Below are positions 46,209-54,801 of a stretch of 64,000 nt of DNA, piece after piece. The position numbers and the translations under genes were made by a program. Under the pieces are notes generated by a model. That model saw only the letters and a program-made list of their open reading frames with translations, was not told the DNA's origin and did not search any database. Origin of the DNA: Oscillospiraceae bacterium (lineage in GTDB: Bacteria; Bacillota; Clostridia; Oscillospirales; CAG-272); NCBI GenBank assembly GCA_015063325.1, contig SVUK01000017.1, forward strand, positions 186,001 to 250,000, written 5' to 3'. Each line of letters starts with the position of its first letter. Position 1 is the stretch's first letter.

Positions 46209-47440
46209 TCAAACGGCTGAAAATCAAATATATTGTTCTTGCACTTTCAGCACTGCTCGTTCTGCTTGCGTTCATTGTTGCGGGGATGAACATTCTGAAT
46301 TACAACGAGGTAGTAAGGGAGGCGGATCGCACACTTACGGTGCTTCCGCAGGACCGCGGCGGCGCCCTTCCGCCCGAAACGGAAAATTTGGAGCTTGACA
46401 AGCCGCTCCCGCCCGGAATGTCGCCCGAAATTCCGTTTGAAAGTCGTTTCTTTTCGGTTTTTGTGAACGAAAACGGGGAAATAACGGCAACCGATACGAG
46501 CCGGATCTATGCCGTTGACAATGAAATTGCAGCGCAATATGCCGAATCTGCAATGAAAAAGAGCGGTAACAGCGGATTCGTCGGTGATTTCCGCTATCTT
46601 CGCGTCACCGAGAATGGTGGCACGCGCATCACCTTCCTGGACTGTGGCCGCAAACTTGCGCTTTTTCGCAACTTTGCCATGTTCAGCGTCGGCATCTCTC
46701 TTTTGGGATATGTGGTCACCGCGATTTTAATCTGTTTCTTTGCAGGGAAATTCATTCGTCCGGTTGCCGAGAGTTATGAAAAACAAAAACGGTTTATTAC
46801 CGACGCGGGACACGAGATCAAAACGCCGCTCACCATCATCGGCGCCGACGTGGATCTTTTGAAAATGGACTATGGCGAAAACGAATATTTGGACGATATT
46901 GAAAACCAGGTCAAGCGGCTCTCGGGGTTGACGGGCGATCTCGTCCATCTTGCCCGCATGGAAGAATCGCAAAAATCGCTGTCGATGATCGAGTTTCCGG
47001 TGTCGGAGATTGTCCGCGAGACCGCCGCGCCCTTCCAAACGCTTGCAAAGTTGCAAAACAAGGAGCTTGTTTTGCAAATTCAGCCGGAACTGTCCCTGCA
47101 CGGGAACGAAAAGTCGATCTCTCAACTGGTATCCATTCTTCTGGACAACGCACTCAAATATTCTCCCGAGGGAAGCACCATCCGGCTGAACATGGAAAAG
47201 CAGGGGCGCAAACTGATTCTGAGAGTCGGCAACCCTTGCCTGACGCCAATCACCGAGGAGGACCTGCACCATGTGTTTGATCGCTTTTGGCGCGCCGATC
47301 CCTCGCGCAACTCCGAAACGGGAGGCCACGGCATCGGGCTTTCGATGGCACAGGCGATTGTCTCCGCGCATAGCGGGAAGATCACTGCAACCTTGCAGGA
47401 AGAAAACGAATTTCTCATCACTGTGGTCTTTCCAGCATAA
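46205..47440 (+). CDS. Sensor histidine kinase
   Basis: 411 residues. Helix 1 about 10-30, extracytoplasmic sensor part about 31-155, helix 2 about 157-180. Almost no HAMP linker follows: the phospho-acceptor His203 (AGHEIKTPLTII) comes some 23 residues after helix 2. ATPase boxes: N in LVSILLDNALKYS, G in GGHGIGLSMAQAI. Begins at 46205 on the ATGA overlap; the longer frame is inside the regulator gene. Signal unknown. The next gene shares the operon's promoter motif. Confidence 0.94.
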   Translation: MIKRLKIKYIVLALSALLVLLAFIVAGMNILNYNEVVREADRTLTVLPQDRGGALPPETENLELDKPLPPGMSPEIPFESRFFSVFVNENGEITATDTSRIYAVDNEIAAQYAESAMKKSGNSGFVGDFRYLRVTENGGTRITFLDCGRKLALFRNFAMFSVGISLLGYVVTAILICFFAGKFIRPVAESYEKQKRFITDAGHEIKTPLTIIGADVDLLKMDYGENEYLDDIENQVKRLSGLTGDLVHLARMEESQKSLSMIEFPVSEIVRETAAPFQTLAKLQNKELVLQIQPELSLHGNEKSISQLVSILLDNALKYSPEGSTIRLNMEKQGRKLILRVGNPCLTPITEEDLHHVFDRFWRADPSRNSETGGHGIGLSMAQAIVSAHSGKITATLQEENEFLITVVFPA

Positions 47441-47463
47441 TTCCCAATAAAAACAATGAAAGA

Positions 47464-47499
47464 TTTTGCCGCTCGGTTTTCAGGCGGCAAAATTTTTTT
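47464..47499 (+). terminator. Terminator of the two-component operon
   Basis: TTTTGCCGC pairs with GCGGCAAAA and is followed by seven T. Confidence 0.85.
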
Positions 47500-47515
47500 C
47501 AAAAAGTTTTTCGGC

Positions 47516-47548
47516 TTTAAGGTTCGTTTAAGTTTGGTCGGTTATCAT
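47516..47548 (+). promoter_or_regulatory. Promoter of the beta-helix lipoprotein gene with TTTAAG direct repeats
   Basis: TTTAAG-N5-TTTAAG (47516-47532) is an 11-bp direct repeat in the -35 position, with TATCAT at 47543 as -10. There is no TTGACA-like -35, which is what an activator-dependent promoter looks like. Closely matches the 45473-45504 site. Confidence 0.65.
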
Positions 47549-47607
47549 ATAGGCAGTTCAAGAGAGAAACGCTCAAAGAACAAACCTGTTTCAAAGGAGA
47601 AAACACC

Positions 47608-49434
47608 ATGAAAAAATTAGCGAATTATCTGATCATTCTTCTTGCGCTCATGCTGTCTGTTTCCCTTGCCGCTTGCGCAATTACGCCGGCTTATTCTGTG
47701 GAAAACAGCGGAACCGACGGGCAAACCGAAAATGTAGACACCGAGAGCGGTCAAAACGAAATTGCCGACACCTCGGAAACCTATGCGTCGATCTCGGCGG
47801 TAACAACGGCGCTGGCTGAAGGCATGACCGAAGACCAGAAGAACGTCGAAGTTCCGTCCGATTGCATCACCGGCGTTTATGCCATTGAAGAAGCCGGGAA
47901 CTACTATTTCACCGGCACGCTGACGCAGGCAATTACCGTTGCAAAAAATGCAGGGGTCGTTCACATCTACTTGGAAAATGTTACCCTTTCGGTTGAAGAC
48001 GACAATGTAATTTCCTGTAAAAAAGGAGCAAGCGTTACCATTACGCTGATCGGCACGAACACACTTTCCAACAGCCTTGGGAGCAAGGAAAAGGATAAGC
48101 ACGTGATCGACAGCAAAAAGAACCTCGTCATCAACGGTACGGGAACGCTGACCATCAACTCCACAAAATCGGCAATTGCCTGCGACCAGACCTTTATCGG
48201 CCTTGGCGGAACCATCACCGTCACCGCAGTCAAACACACCGTCACCGCCGACTCCATCTATCTGAATGGAATGACGATCAACGCCGTGAGTTGCGGCAAG
48301 GACGTTTTGCACGCCGAGAGCGATTACGACGCCGTGGAAGCCGCTCCCGAATTTGACTACGGCAAAGGCTTTGTTTATATTGAGGACGGCGCGATCTACA
48401 CGACCACCGTTCTCGGCGACGCCATTCAAGCCGATAGCTTCGTCTATATCAAAGCCGGCACCTTCAACCTGACCACCACCCCGACCTGGAACAATTCCTA
48501 CGTTGCCACCGAGAATCAGGAAAAGGGAATGTTCAATGTTTCCAATCATCAAAAGGTATCAAGGGATAGTGTCAGAAAGGGCTCGACCTACGCCGTTTTG
48601 GAAGAAAGCGTGAAAGGCATCAAAGTCGGCGAGATCGACTATTATCTTGCCACCGATACCGAGCAGGCGAACGAATTGACGGTTGCAAGCGATCAATATG
48701 CCATTGTAATTGAAGGCGGCACATTCAATATCAACACGGTGGACGACGCGATTCACACCAATTCCGGCTCGGTGTTCATCTCAGGCGGAAATTTGACCAT
48801 CAACACCAGCGACGACGGAATCCATGCCGACACCAACCTCAAAATTGCAGGAAACGCCGTGATCACGATCGAATCCAGCTATGAAGGCATCGAAGCAGAA
48901 ACAATCGACATTTCCGGCGGCACAACCACCATTACCGCGCAGGACGACGGCGTGAACGCCACCAACAGCAATCTGACCGAAAGCCAGCAGAAAACGGTTT
49001 GTCAGATCAATATTTCGGGTGGACGACTGGACGTGACCGTAAATCCAAACGGTGACCGCGACGGCATTGATTCCAACGGCGGCATTAAAATTACAGGCGG
49101 TATTTTGATCACGCGCGGACCGAACAGCGAAATGTCAAGCCCGATGGACGCGGCAAACACCGTTTCCATCTCCGGCGGAACCGTCATCGTTATCGGCAAC
49201 GCACCCGGCTCCGGCGGCAAATTCGGCGGATCGGGCGGGAGACCGGGCGGATCCGGTGGTGAAGGAAACTGGTCGGTGACGAGCAATATGACCAAAACAC
49301 AAAGCAATTCCAAAGGACTTACAAGCGGCAACCATATCGTTACCGTCGGCAGCACAACGATTTCTTATATCAACGCCTACAATTACAGCGGTTATACTAC
49401 TGTTTATACGAACGGAACGGCAACAATTAACTGA
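47608..49434 (+). CDS. Large beta-helix lipoprotein, carbohydrate-binding (Cthe_2159-like)
   Basis: 608 residues. Signal peptide with lipobox SLAAC (Cys near 24), then a low-complexity Glu/Asp/Thr linker. From about 80 to 530 there are beta-helix rungs: GGTFNINTVDDAIHTNSG, SGGNLTINTSDDGIHADTN, SGGTTTITAQDDGVNATNS and others. A Gly-rich stretch (SGGKFGGSGGRPGGSGG, about 533-550) precedes the last segment. The rung pattern and D-D-G-I turns match the Cthe_2159 polysaccharide-binding family, which binds pectin-like acidic polymers with Ca2+. Surface-anchored; its regulation by the adjacent two-component system is inferred from the shared promoter. Confidence 0.85.
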   Translation: MKKLANYLIILLALMLSVSLAACAITPAYSVENSGTDGQTENVDTESGQNEIADTSETYASISAVTTALAEGMTEDQKNVEVPSDCITGVYAIEEAGNYYFTGTLTQAITVAKNAGVVHIYLENVTLSVEDDNVISCKKGASVTITLIGTNTLSNSLGSKEKDKHVIDSKKNLVINGTGTLTINSTKSAIACDQTFIGLGGTITVTAVKHTVTADSIYLNGMTINAVSCGKDVLHAESDYDAVEAAPEFDYGKGFVYIEDGAIYTTTVLGDAIQADSFVYIKAGTFNLTTTPTWNNSYVATENQEKGMFNVSNHQKVSRDSVRKGSTYAVLEESVKGIKVGEIDYYLATDTEQANELTVASDQYAIVIEGGTFNINTVDDAIHTNSGSVFISGGNLTINTSDDGIHADTNLKIAGNAVITIESSYEGIEAETIDISGGTTTITAQDDGVNATNSNLTESQQKTVCQINISGGRLDVTVNPNGDRDGIDSNGGIKITGGILITRGPNSEMSSPMDAANTVSISGGTVIVIGNAPGSGGKFGGSGGRPGGSGGEGNWSVTSNMTKTQSNSKGLTSGNHIVTVGSTTISYINAYNYSGYTTVYTNGTATIN

Positions 49435-49452
49435 TAAAAAAGCAAAAAATAC

Positions 49453-49486
49453 AACCGGGGCTTGGATCTTTTCCAAGCCCCGGTTT
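49453..49486 (+). terminator. Terminator after the beta-helix gene
   Basis: AACCGGGGCTTGGA pairs perfectly with TCCAAGCCCCGGTT around a 5-base loop. No strong T run follows. Confidence 0.75.
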
Positions 49487-49619
49487 GCAGACCTTTTGAA
49501 AGCGCAAATCCGTATTTGATTTTTGATTGTTTTTTCAAAAAATCCCTATAGAACCTGCGCTAACTTGTTTCACGGTTTTTTATTTTCAATTTTTATTTTT
49601 AACTGTAAAAAGGATACGA

Positions 49620-51194
49620 TTATTTGATCTCTCCGTCGTCGCCTAACGAATCGGTCACTTCTACCGTGCGTACCGTATGGTAGCAGGAGAACATTTTGTC
49701 AACATTTTTCGGCAAAGTTTTCCGGGAAAACAGGCTGACGAGCGGAACGAGTACAAGACCGCCCAGCATGGCAAAAACGCCTGAATAGAGCGAGTTTTTT
49801 AAGATAAAGCCGAAGAAAGCGTTTCCGGCAACCGAAATCACACCAAGAGAAACCAGCAGTTGAATCAATTCCATTCCAACGCCGAAAGCGAAAGAAACAG
49901 CAACAGCCGCTTTGGTCGTCTTTTTTCCGTATAAGCCATATAGAAACGGGGCAAGGAATGCGCCGGCAAGGGCGCCCCACGAAACGCCCATCATTTGCGC
50001 AATGAACAAGATTTTGTGGTTTGCTTGCACAATGGCAATCACTGCGGAGATTACAATAAAGACAAGAATAAAGAGCCGCATCAGGAGCATTTTCTTTTTC
50101 TCCGAAAAGTTCTTTTTGAAAACAGGTTCCAAAAAGTCCAGCGTAATAGTGGAGCTACTGGTTAAAACCAGCGAAGAAAGGGTAGACATCGAGGCGGAAA
50201 GAACCAAAACAATCACAATTCCGATCAGAATCGGAGGCAGAGTAGAAAGCATTTGAGGAATCACCGCGTCAAACCCGTCGGCTTTGACGTCAACGTTGTA
50301 AAGACGTCCGAAACCGCCCAAAAAGTAACAACCGCCGGCAACGACAATGGCAAAGAGCGTGGAAATAACTGTTCCTTTTTTGATGGAGTCCTCGTTTTTA
50401 ATTGCGTAGAACTTTCCAACCATCTGCGGGAGTCCCCATGTGCCCAAAGATGTTAAAAGAACGACGAACAAAAGGAAGAGCGGCTCCGGACCGAAAAAGG
50501 AAGCAAATTCCCAACCACCGTTTTCAGAAGTTGCAAGCGAGGAAATTGCCGCTTGCAAACCACCGTTGTCATTCAAAACGGCAAGTACAACTGCAACGAT
50601 ACCGCCAATCATGATGATTCCCTGAATAAAATCGTTAATCGCAGTTGCCATATAGCCGCCGATCATGACGTAAACAGCGGTTAACGCCGCCATTATGATT
50701 ACGCAAACTGAATAGTCAACGCCGGAAAACGCCATGGAAAACAAACGGGAAAGCCCATTGTAAAGCGATGCCGTATAGGGAATCAGAAATACGAAGGTAA
50801 TAACGGAGGCGGCAATTTTCAGCGGTTTGGATTCAAAGCGTGCGCCAAAGAAATCCGGCATCGTCTTGCTGGAAAGGTGTTGTGTCATAATACGCGTCCG
50901 TCTGCCTAAAATCACCCAGGCAAGCAGAGAGCCGATGAATGCGTTTCCAAGACCAATCCAAGTAGAGGCAAGACCAAACTGCCAGCCGAACTGTCCGGCA
51001 TAACCGACAAAGATTACGGCGGAGAAATAGGAAGTGCCGAAAGCGAATGCACTCAGCCATGGACCAACCGAGCGCGAGCCGAGAACAAATCCATTCACAC
51101 TGGTGGCGTGCTTTTTGGAACGAATTCCAATCCAAATCATAACCGAGAAAAAAACAAGGATCAAAGCAAGGGTAATTATCATTGTAGCGTTCAT
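49620..51194 (-). CDS. Sodium:solute symporter (SSS/PutP-like)
   Basis: 524 residues, 13 predicted helices. Family marks: FAFGTSYFSAVIFVGYAGQF near 50-70, GGYMATAINDFIQGIIMI near 183-200 (the SSS signature), and SASMSTLSSLVLTSSSTIT near 333 with the Ser/Thr Na+ ligands. The solute is not predictable; proline, pantothenate and other organic acids are possible. Monocistronic on the minus strand with its own promoter. C-terminal tail cytoplasmic and acidic. Confidence 0.88.
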   Translation of the reverse strand: MNATMIITLALILVFFSVMIWIGIRSKKHATSVNGFVLGSRSVGPWLSAFAFGTSYFSAVIFVGYAGQFGWQFGLASTWIGLGNAFIGSLLAWVILGRRTRIMTQHLSSKTMPDFFGARFESKPLKIAASVITFVFLIPYTASLYNGLSRLFSMAFSGVDYSVCVIIMAALTAVYVMIGGYMATAINDFIQGIIMIGGIVAVVLAVLNDNGGLQAAISSLATSENGGWEFASFFGPEPLFLLFVVLLTSLGTWGLPQMVGKFYAIKNEDSIKKGTVISTLFAIVVAGGCYFLGGFGRLYNVDVKADGFDAVIPQMLSTLPPILIGIVIVLVLSASMSTLSSLVLTSSSTITLDFLEPVFKKNFSEKKKMLLMRLFILVFIVISAVIAIVQANHKILFIAQMMGVSWGALAGAFLAPFLYGLYGKKTTKAAVAVSFAFGVGMELIQLLVSLGVISVAGNAFFGFILKNSLYSGVFAMLGGLVLVPLVSLFSRKTLPKNVDKMFSCYHTVRTVEVTDSLGDDGEIK

Positions 51195-51236
51195 GGGATA
51201 CGTCCTTTTTTTGGAAGAAATTAAGAAATCTTTTTT

Positions 51237-51265
51237 ATTATATCTCTTTTTTCTTCTTTTTGCAA
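51237..51265 (-). promoter_or_regulatory. Symporter promoter
   Basis: Minus strand TTGCAA (51265-51260), 17 bp, TATAAT (51242-51237). One of only two promoters in the window that lack TGn before the -10. Confidence 0.75.
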
Positions 51266-51294
51266 TCTTTTTTTATCATTTTTTATTTTTTTAT

Positions 51295-51330
51295 AAAAAA
51301 AGGAATAAAGCCGACGCAAGGCTTTATTCC
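51295..51330 (-). terminator. sigK terminator
   Basis: Minus strand GGAATAAAGCC, 7-base loop, GGCTTTATTCC, then seven T. It follows the tandem repeat at the end of sigK. Confidence 0.88.
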
Positions 51331-51384
51331 AAGGCTTTTCAATTATTCCAAAGCATTTTTCAATTATTCCAAAGCATTTTTCAA
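51324..51384 (-). repeat. 21-bp tandem repeat containing the sigK stop codon
   Basis: The minus-strand unit TTGAAAAATGCTTTGGAATAA occurs exactly at 51384-51364, as the last seven codons of sigK including TAA, and again at 51363-51343. A third, shorter degenerate copy is at 51342-51324. All sit in the same frame, so each would encode LKNALE-stop. The next coding stretch upstream (KLKNAL-type) is a diverged relative. Confidence 0.88.
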
Positions 51385-52044
51385 TTTTTCCAAAGCGCAT
51401 TTTTCAATCCTGGAAACATAGGATCGAGAAATACCGAGAATGGCGGCAACCTCTCTTTGTGCGTGTGGCGCTGTGTTTCCCAATCCGTAACGAAGAATAA
51501 TAATCTGCCTTTCCCGTTCAGTCAAAAGCGTCTCAATATAGGAAAGCATTTTTGCCGTTTTCATTTTTCGGTCAACAATTTCGGCGATATCATCGTCACA
51601 GCTGATGACGTCAATATAGGTTAAAGGATTTCCGTCCCGGTCAACATCAATCGTTTCGTTAAGCGAAACTTCTGTTGTCGTCTTTTTTTGTGCGCGAAAA
51701 TACATTAAAATCTCGTTTTGAATGCATTTTGCCGCATAAGTCGTAAATTTAGCGCCGTTTTCCACGCGGAAACTATCCACCGCTTTTACCAAACCTAACG
51801 ACCCGATGGAAACAAGATCTTCCGCGTTTTTTGCCGTTGAATAATATTTCCGAACAATATGGGATACAAGACGCAAATTGTGCAGAATCAATTTTTGCCG
51901 CGCGTCCTCGCTCCCGGCGCGTGCTTGCAAAAACAGATTGTGTTCCTCTTCGTGGGAAAGAGGAGGCGGATACTTTTGCGGCGTTGAAATTCCGAGAATC
52001 AAGTGTGTAATACGCGTCAGAAGGGAAAGAATCAAGGCAAACAT
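51364..52044 (-). CDS. sigK: Sporulation sigma factor SigK
   Basis: 226 residues. A hydrophobic N-terminus (MFALILSLLTRITHLILGIS) looks like the pro-sequence that SpoIVFB removes in Bacillus. Region 2: LVSHIVRKYYSTAKNAEDLVSIG, split here as LVSHIVRKYY and EDLVSIGSLGLVKAVDSF; region 4: REVAAILGISRSYVSRIEK. Late mother-cell sigma; the gene is whole, with no skin-type interruption. Start at 52044 behind GGGAGG. Ends in a triplicated 21-bp unit. Confidence 0.93.
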   Translation of the reverse strand: MFALILSLLTRITHLILGISTPQKYPPPLSHEEEHNLFLQARAGSEDARQKLILHNLRLVSHIVRKYYSTAKNAEDLVSIGSLGLVKAVDSFRVENGAKFTTYAAKCIQNEILMYFRAQKKTTTEVSLNETIDVDRDGNPLTYIDVISCDDDIAEIVDRKMKTAKMLSYIETLLTERERQIIILRYGLGNTAPHAQREVAAILGISRSYVSRIEKCALEKLKNALE

Positions 52045-52130
52045 CGTGCGCCTCCCGAATGTAAAAATGACAGACGATAGAATATATGCTTTTCCTTTTC
52101 CGAAATTGCCTGTCTTTTTCCTTTTTGCGG

Positions 52131-52159
52131 TTGACATTTATTTTAAAAAATGATAGAAT
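52131..52159 (+). promoter_or_regulatory. pfp promoter
   Basis: TTGACA at 52131, 17 bp, TAGAAT at 52154 preceded by TGA. Confidence 0.8.
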
Positions 52160-52196
52160 AAATTTGTCGAGAAATGAAAAAAGGAAGGAAATCGAT

Positions 52197-53435
52197 ATGA
52201 AAGAATTGTTCGGAAACGCCGTCGTGGGACAGAGCGGAGGACCAACCGCCGCCATCAATGCCACCCTTGCAGGCGTTGTTCGCGGCGTTGTGGAAAATAA
52301 GGGAAAAAATATTGCCAAACTGTATGGAATGCGGAATGGGATCGAAGGATTTTTGCAGGAAAATTTGATTGATCTTTCTGCTTTTTTTGCAAATTCCGAG
52401 GAAAAATTGCGCATTTTGGAACAAACACCGGCAGCTGCGTTGGGTTCCTGTCGGCTCAAATTGCCGAAACCGCAGGACGATCCCGGCTTTTTTGAGCGAT
52501 TGATTACGATTTTCAAAAAATATAATATTCGTTTTTTCTTTTATATCGGAGGCAACGATTCCATGGATACCGTTGCAAAATTGACTGCATATTTGGAAAC
52601 CTGCGACTATGAAATGAAGGCGATCGGCATTCCAAAGACGATCGATAATGATCTTTTGGGGAGCGATCATACGCCCGGCTACGGTTCCGCGGCAAAATAC
52701 ATTGCTACAACCATGCAGGAAATTCTGCGCGACTGCGCCGTTTATCGTATTCCTGCCGTTACCATTGTGGAATTGATGGGAAGAGACGCCGGATGGCTGA
52801 CAGCCGCTTCGGCTGTTGGAAGACTTGCAGGCGGATTGGAACCTGATTATATCTATCTTCCCGAATGCGTTTTTGATTTGGATAAATTCTTGATTGATGT
52901 CAAAAAGGCGCTTGCAAAACATCCAAATGTTGTTATTGCTGTTTCCGAAGGCGTTCGTTTTGCAAATGGACGCTATGTGGGAGAGGGAAGTCAAAGCGGA
53001 GCGACCGATAAATTCGGTCATGCCTATCTTGCAGGAGTCGGAAAAGTGTTGGAGTATGCCGTGCGTGATTCCATTGGTTGCAAAGTTCGTTCGCTGGAAT
53101 TGAGCCTGCCGCAGCGTTGTGCCGCGCATCTTGCCTCGGATACCGATTTGAGCGAGTCGGCAGGTGTCGGCAAGGCGGCGGTTTCTGCGGCTTGCAATGG
53201 CATTTCCGGTGAGGTTATGTCTATCGTGCGTTCTCCGGAAGAAACCTATTCCGTTCAATTTGAGCATCATCCGGCGTCTGCAATCGCAAACGGTGTTCGT
53301 CGGGTCAATCCCGAATTCTGCGTTCCGGAGGGAAATCAGGTCACCGATTCTTTCTGCCGCTGGTTGTTACCTTTGATTCAGGGAGAGCGGAATCTTGTTT
53401 ATCAAAACGGTTTGCCTGCGCATTTAACGTTTTGA
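52197..53435 (+). CDS. pfp: Diphosphate-dependent 6-phosphofructokinase
   Basis: 412 residues. Opening VVGQSGGPTAAINATLAG, then GGNDSMDT where ATP enzymes have GGDGS, and the PKTIDNDL block whose Lys marks the PPi-using type. Interconverts fructose 6-phosphate and fructose 1,6-bisphosphate with pyrophosphate, saving ATP and working in both directions. Close to the long-form group found in Clostridia. AAAAGGAAGG precedes ATG at 52197; the frame upstream of it has no ribosome site and spans the promoter. Confidence 0.9.
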   Translation: MKELFGNAVVGQSGGPTAAINATLAGVVRGVVENKGKNIAKLYGMRNGIEGFLQENLIDLSAFFANSEEKLRILEQTPAAALGSCRLKLPKPQDDPGFFERLITIFKKYNIRFFFYIGGNDSMDTVAKLTAYLETCDYEMKAIGIPKTIDNDLLGSDHTPGYGSAAKYIATTMQEILRDCAVYRIPAVTIVELMGRDAGWLTAASAVGRLAGGLEPDYIYLPECVFDLDKFLIDVKKALAKHPNVVIAVSEGVRFANGRYVGEGSQSGATDKFGHAYLAGVGKVLEYAVRDSIGCKVRSLELSLPQRCAAHLASDTDLSESAGVGKAAVSAACNGISGEVMSIVRSPEETYSVQFEHHPASAIANGVRRVNPEFCVPEGNQVTDSFCRWLLPLIQGERNLVYQNGLPAHLTF

Positions 53436-53584
53436 TACGATCAAAGGTATTTAAAAAAATATTTAATAAAAAAGGCATCTTATAAAAAATATTTGATAAA
53501 AGGGATTTAATCACAGAATAAAATCTGTTCTAAAACAGGCGGTTTGTCCGTAAAATGGTAAAAACTCATTTGGGAGGAATTATC

Positions 53585-54673
53585 ATGAAACGGATATTGA
53601 TTGCCATTGGAACCAGACCGGAAGCCATTAAACTTTGCCCAATCCTTCCGGCGTTGCGCCAAAAGGAAATGGAACCGATCGTTTGTTCTACCGGACAGCA
53701 CGCCGAATTGTTGGAGGAGGCGCTTCGGGATTACGGCGTAGAGCCGCAGATATCGTTTTCTTCTATGGAACCCGGACAGCCGCTGACCGAACTGCTTGCA
53801 AAACTGATGAAGGGATTTGGCGAAGCGATCCGCCAAACGAAACCGGATTGTGTGATGGTGCAGGGAGATACCGCAACCGCATTTGCCGGGGCACTCGCCG
53901 CATTTTATGAATCGATCCCGGTGGCACATATCGAGGCAGGGCTGCGAACGAATCAAATCAAATCTCCGTTTCCGGAAGAAATGCAGCGCAGAGCCATTGC
54001 TCCGTTGGCGACCTATCATTTTGTTCCCACCGCTTTTGCAAAACAGAATCTTTTACATGAGGGAGTCGACGAATCGAGAATTTTTTTGGTTGGTAATACC
54101 GTAATCGACGCTTTGAAATATTCGCAAAGCAGACCGGTCACCCCTGAGTGGGACCTTCCGCCGAGGTTGTTTCCTATCCTTTTTACGGCACATCGAAGGG
54201 AAAATTTCGGAAAACCGATGGCAGGAATGTTCCGGGCTTTGCGGCGAATTGTGGAAAGCCATGAAAACGTTTTTGCCATTTGTCCGCTTCATTCTAATCC
54301 GAAAGTGCGAGAAGCGGCAAGAGTTTGGGAGGGGTGCGACCGGATCCGTGTGATCGATCCGCCGGGACCCGTACGCTTCCACGCGCTACTTTCCAAATGC
54401 CGACTGGTGATGACCGATAGCGGCGGCATCCAGGAGGAAGTGACATCTTTGGGAATCCCAACCGTCGTAATGCGCTATTCTACCGAACGAATGGAAGGCG
54501 TTCGCGCCGGGTGCCTATTGCTTTCGGGAACGCATGAGGATGGCATCGTTTGCGCCGTTAATGCGCTTTTGCGCCCGAATTCCGAACTTTATGAGCAAAT
54601 GAGCCATCCGTCTGATGTTTTCGGTGACGGAAAAGCCGCCGAAAAAATCGCCGCGGTTTTGGCAAGATCTTGA
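53585..54673 (+). CDS. wecB: UDP-N-acetylglucosamine 2-epimerase (non-hydrolysing)
   Basis: 362 residues. GTRPEAIKLCPIL at the N-terminus, QGDTATAFAGALAAF, HIEAGLRTN with catalytic residues, TAHRRENFGKP and TDSGGIQEEVTSLGIP. Makes UDP-ManNAc for teichoic acid or capsule linkage units. GGGAGGAATT precedes ATG at 53585. Stands alone, not in a polysaccharide cluster; the glm genes are 16 kb away. The 150 bases before it are AT-rich with no clear promoter. Confidence 0.93.
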   Translation: MKRILIAIGTRPEAIKLCPILPALRQKEMEPIVCSTGQHAELLEEALRDYGVEPQISFSSMEPGQPLTELLAKLMKGFGEAIRQTKPDCVMVQGDTATAFAGALAAFYESIPVAHIEAGLRTNQIKSPFPEEMQRRAIAPLATYHFVPTAFAKQNLLHEGVDESRIFLVGNTVIDALKYSQSRPVTPEWDLPPRLFPILFTAHRRENFGKPMAGMFRALRRIVESHENVFAICPLHSNPKVREAARVWEGCDRIRVIDPPGPVRFHALLSKCRLVMTDSGGIQEEVTSLGIPTVVMRYSTERMEGVRAGCLLLSGTHEDGIVCAVNALLRPNSELYEQMSHPSDVFGDGKAAEKIAAVLARS

Positions 54674-54698
54674 AAACAATTTTCTTACAAAAAATGAC

Positions 54699-54727
54699 TT
54701 GCAAAGCATTTGAATCCATGATATAAT
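54699..54727 (+). promoter_or_regulatory. Promoter of the membrane protein gene at 54802
   Basis: TTGCAA at 54699, 17 bp, TATAAT at 54722 preceded by TGA. Confidence 0.78.
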
Positions 54728-54801
54728 ATCCATGTTGGTATTTTGTGAATGAAAAATTCAAAGAATAAACAATGGAAAAGAAAAAAGGAAAGGACGATTT
54801 C

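Noticed and set aside
52045..52130. Sigma-E type promoter for sigK (CATATATT near 52083 on the minus strand)
   Set aside because: The -10-like string is present but I cannot find a matching -35 at 13-15 bp; too weak to list.
52143..53270. 375-codon frame on the minus strand
   Set aside because: Antisense to the phosphofructokinase gene with no family features.
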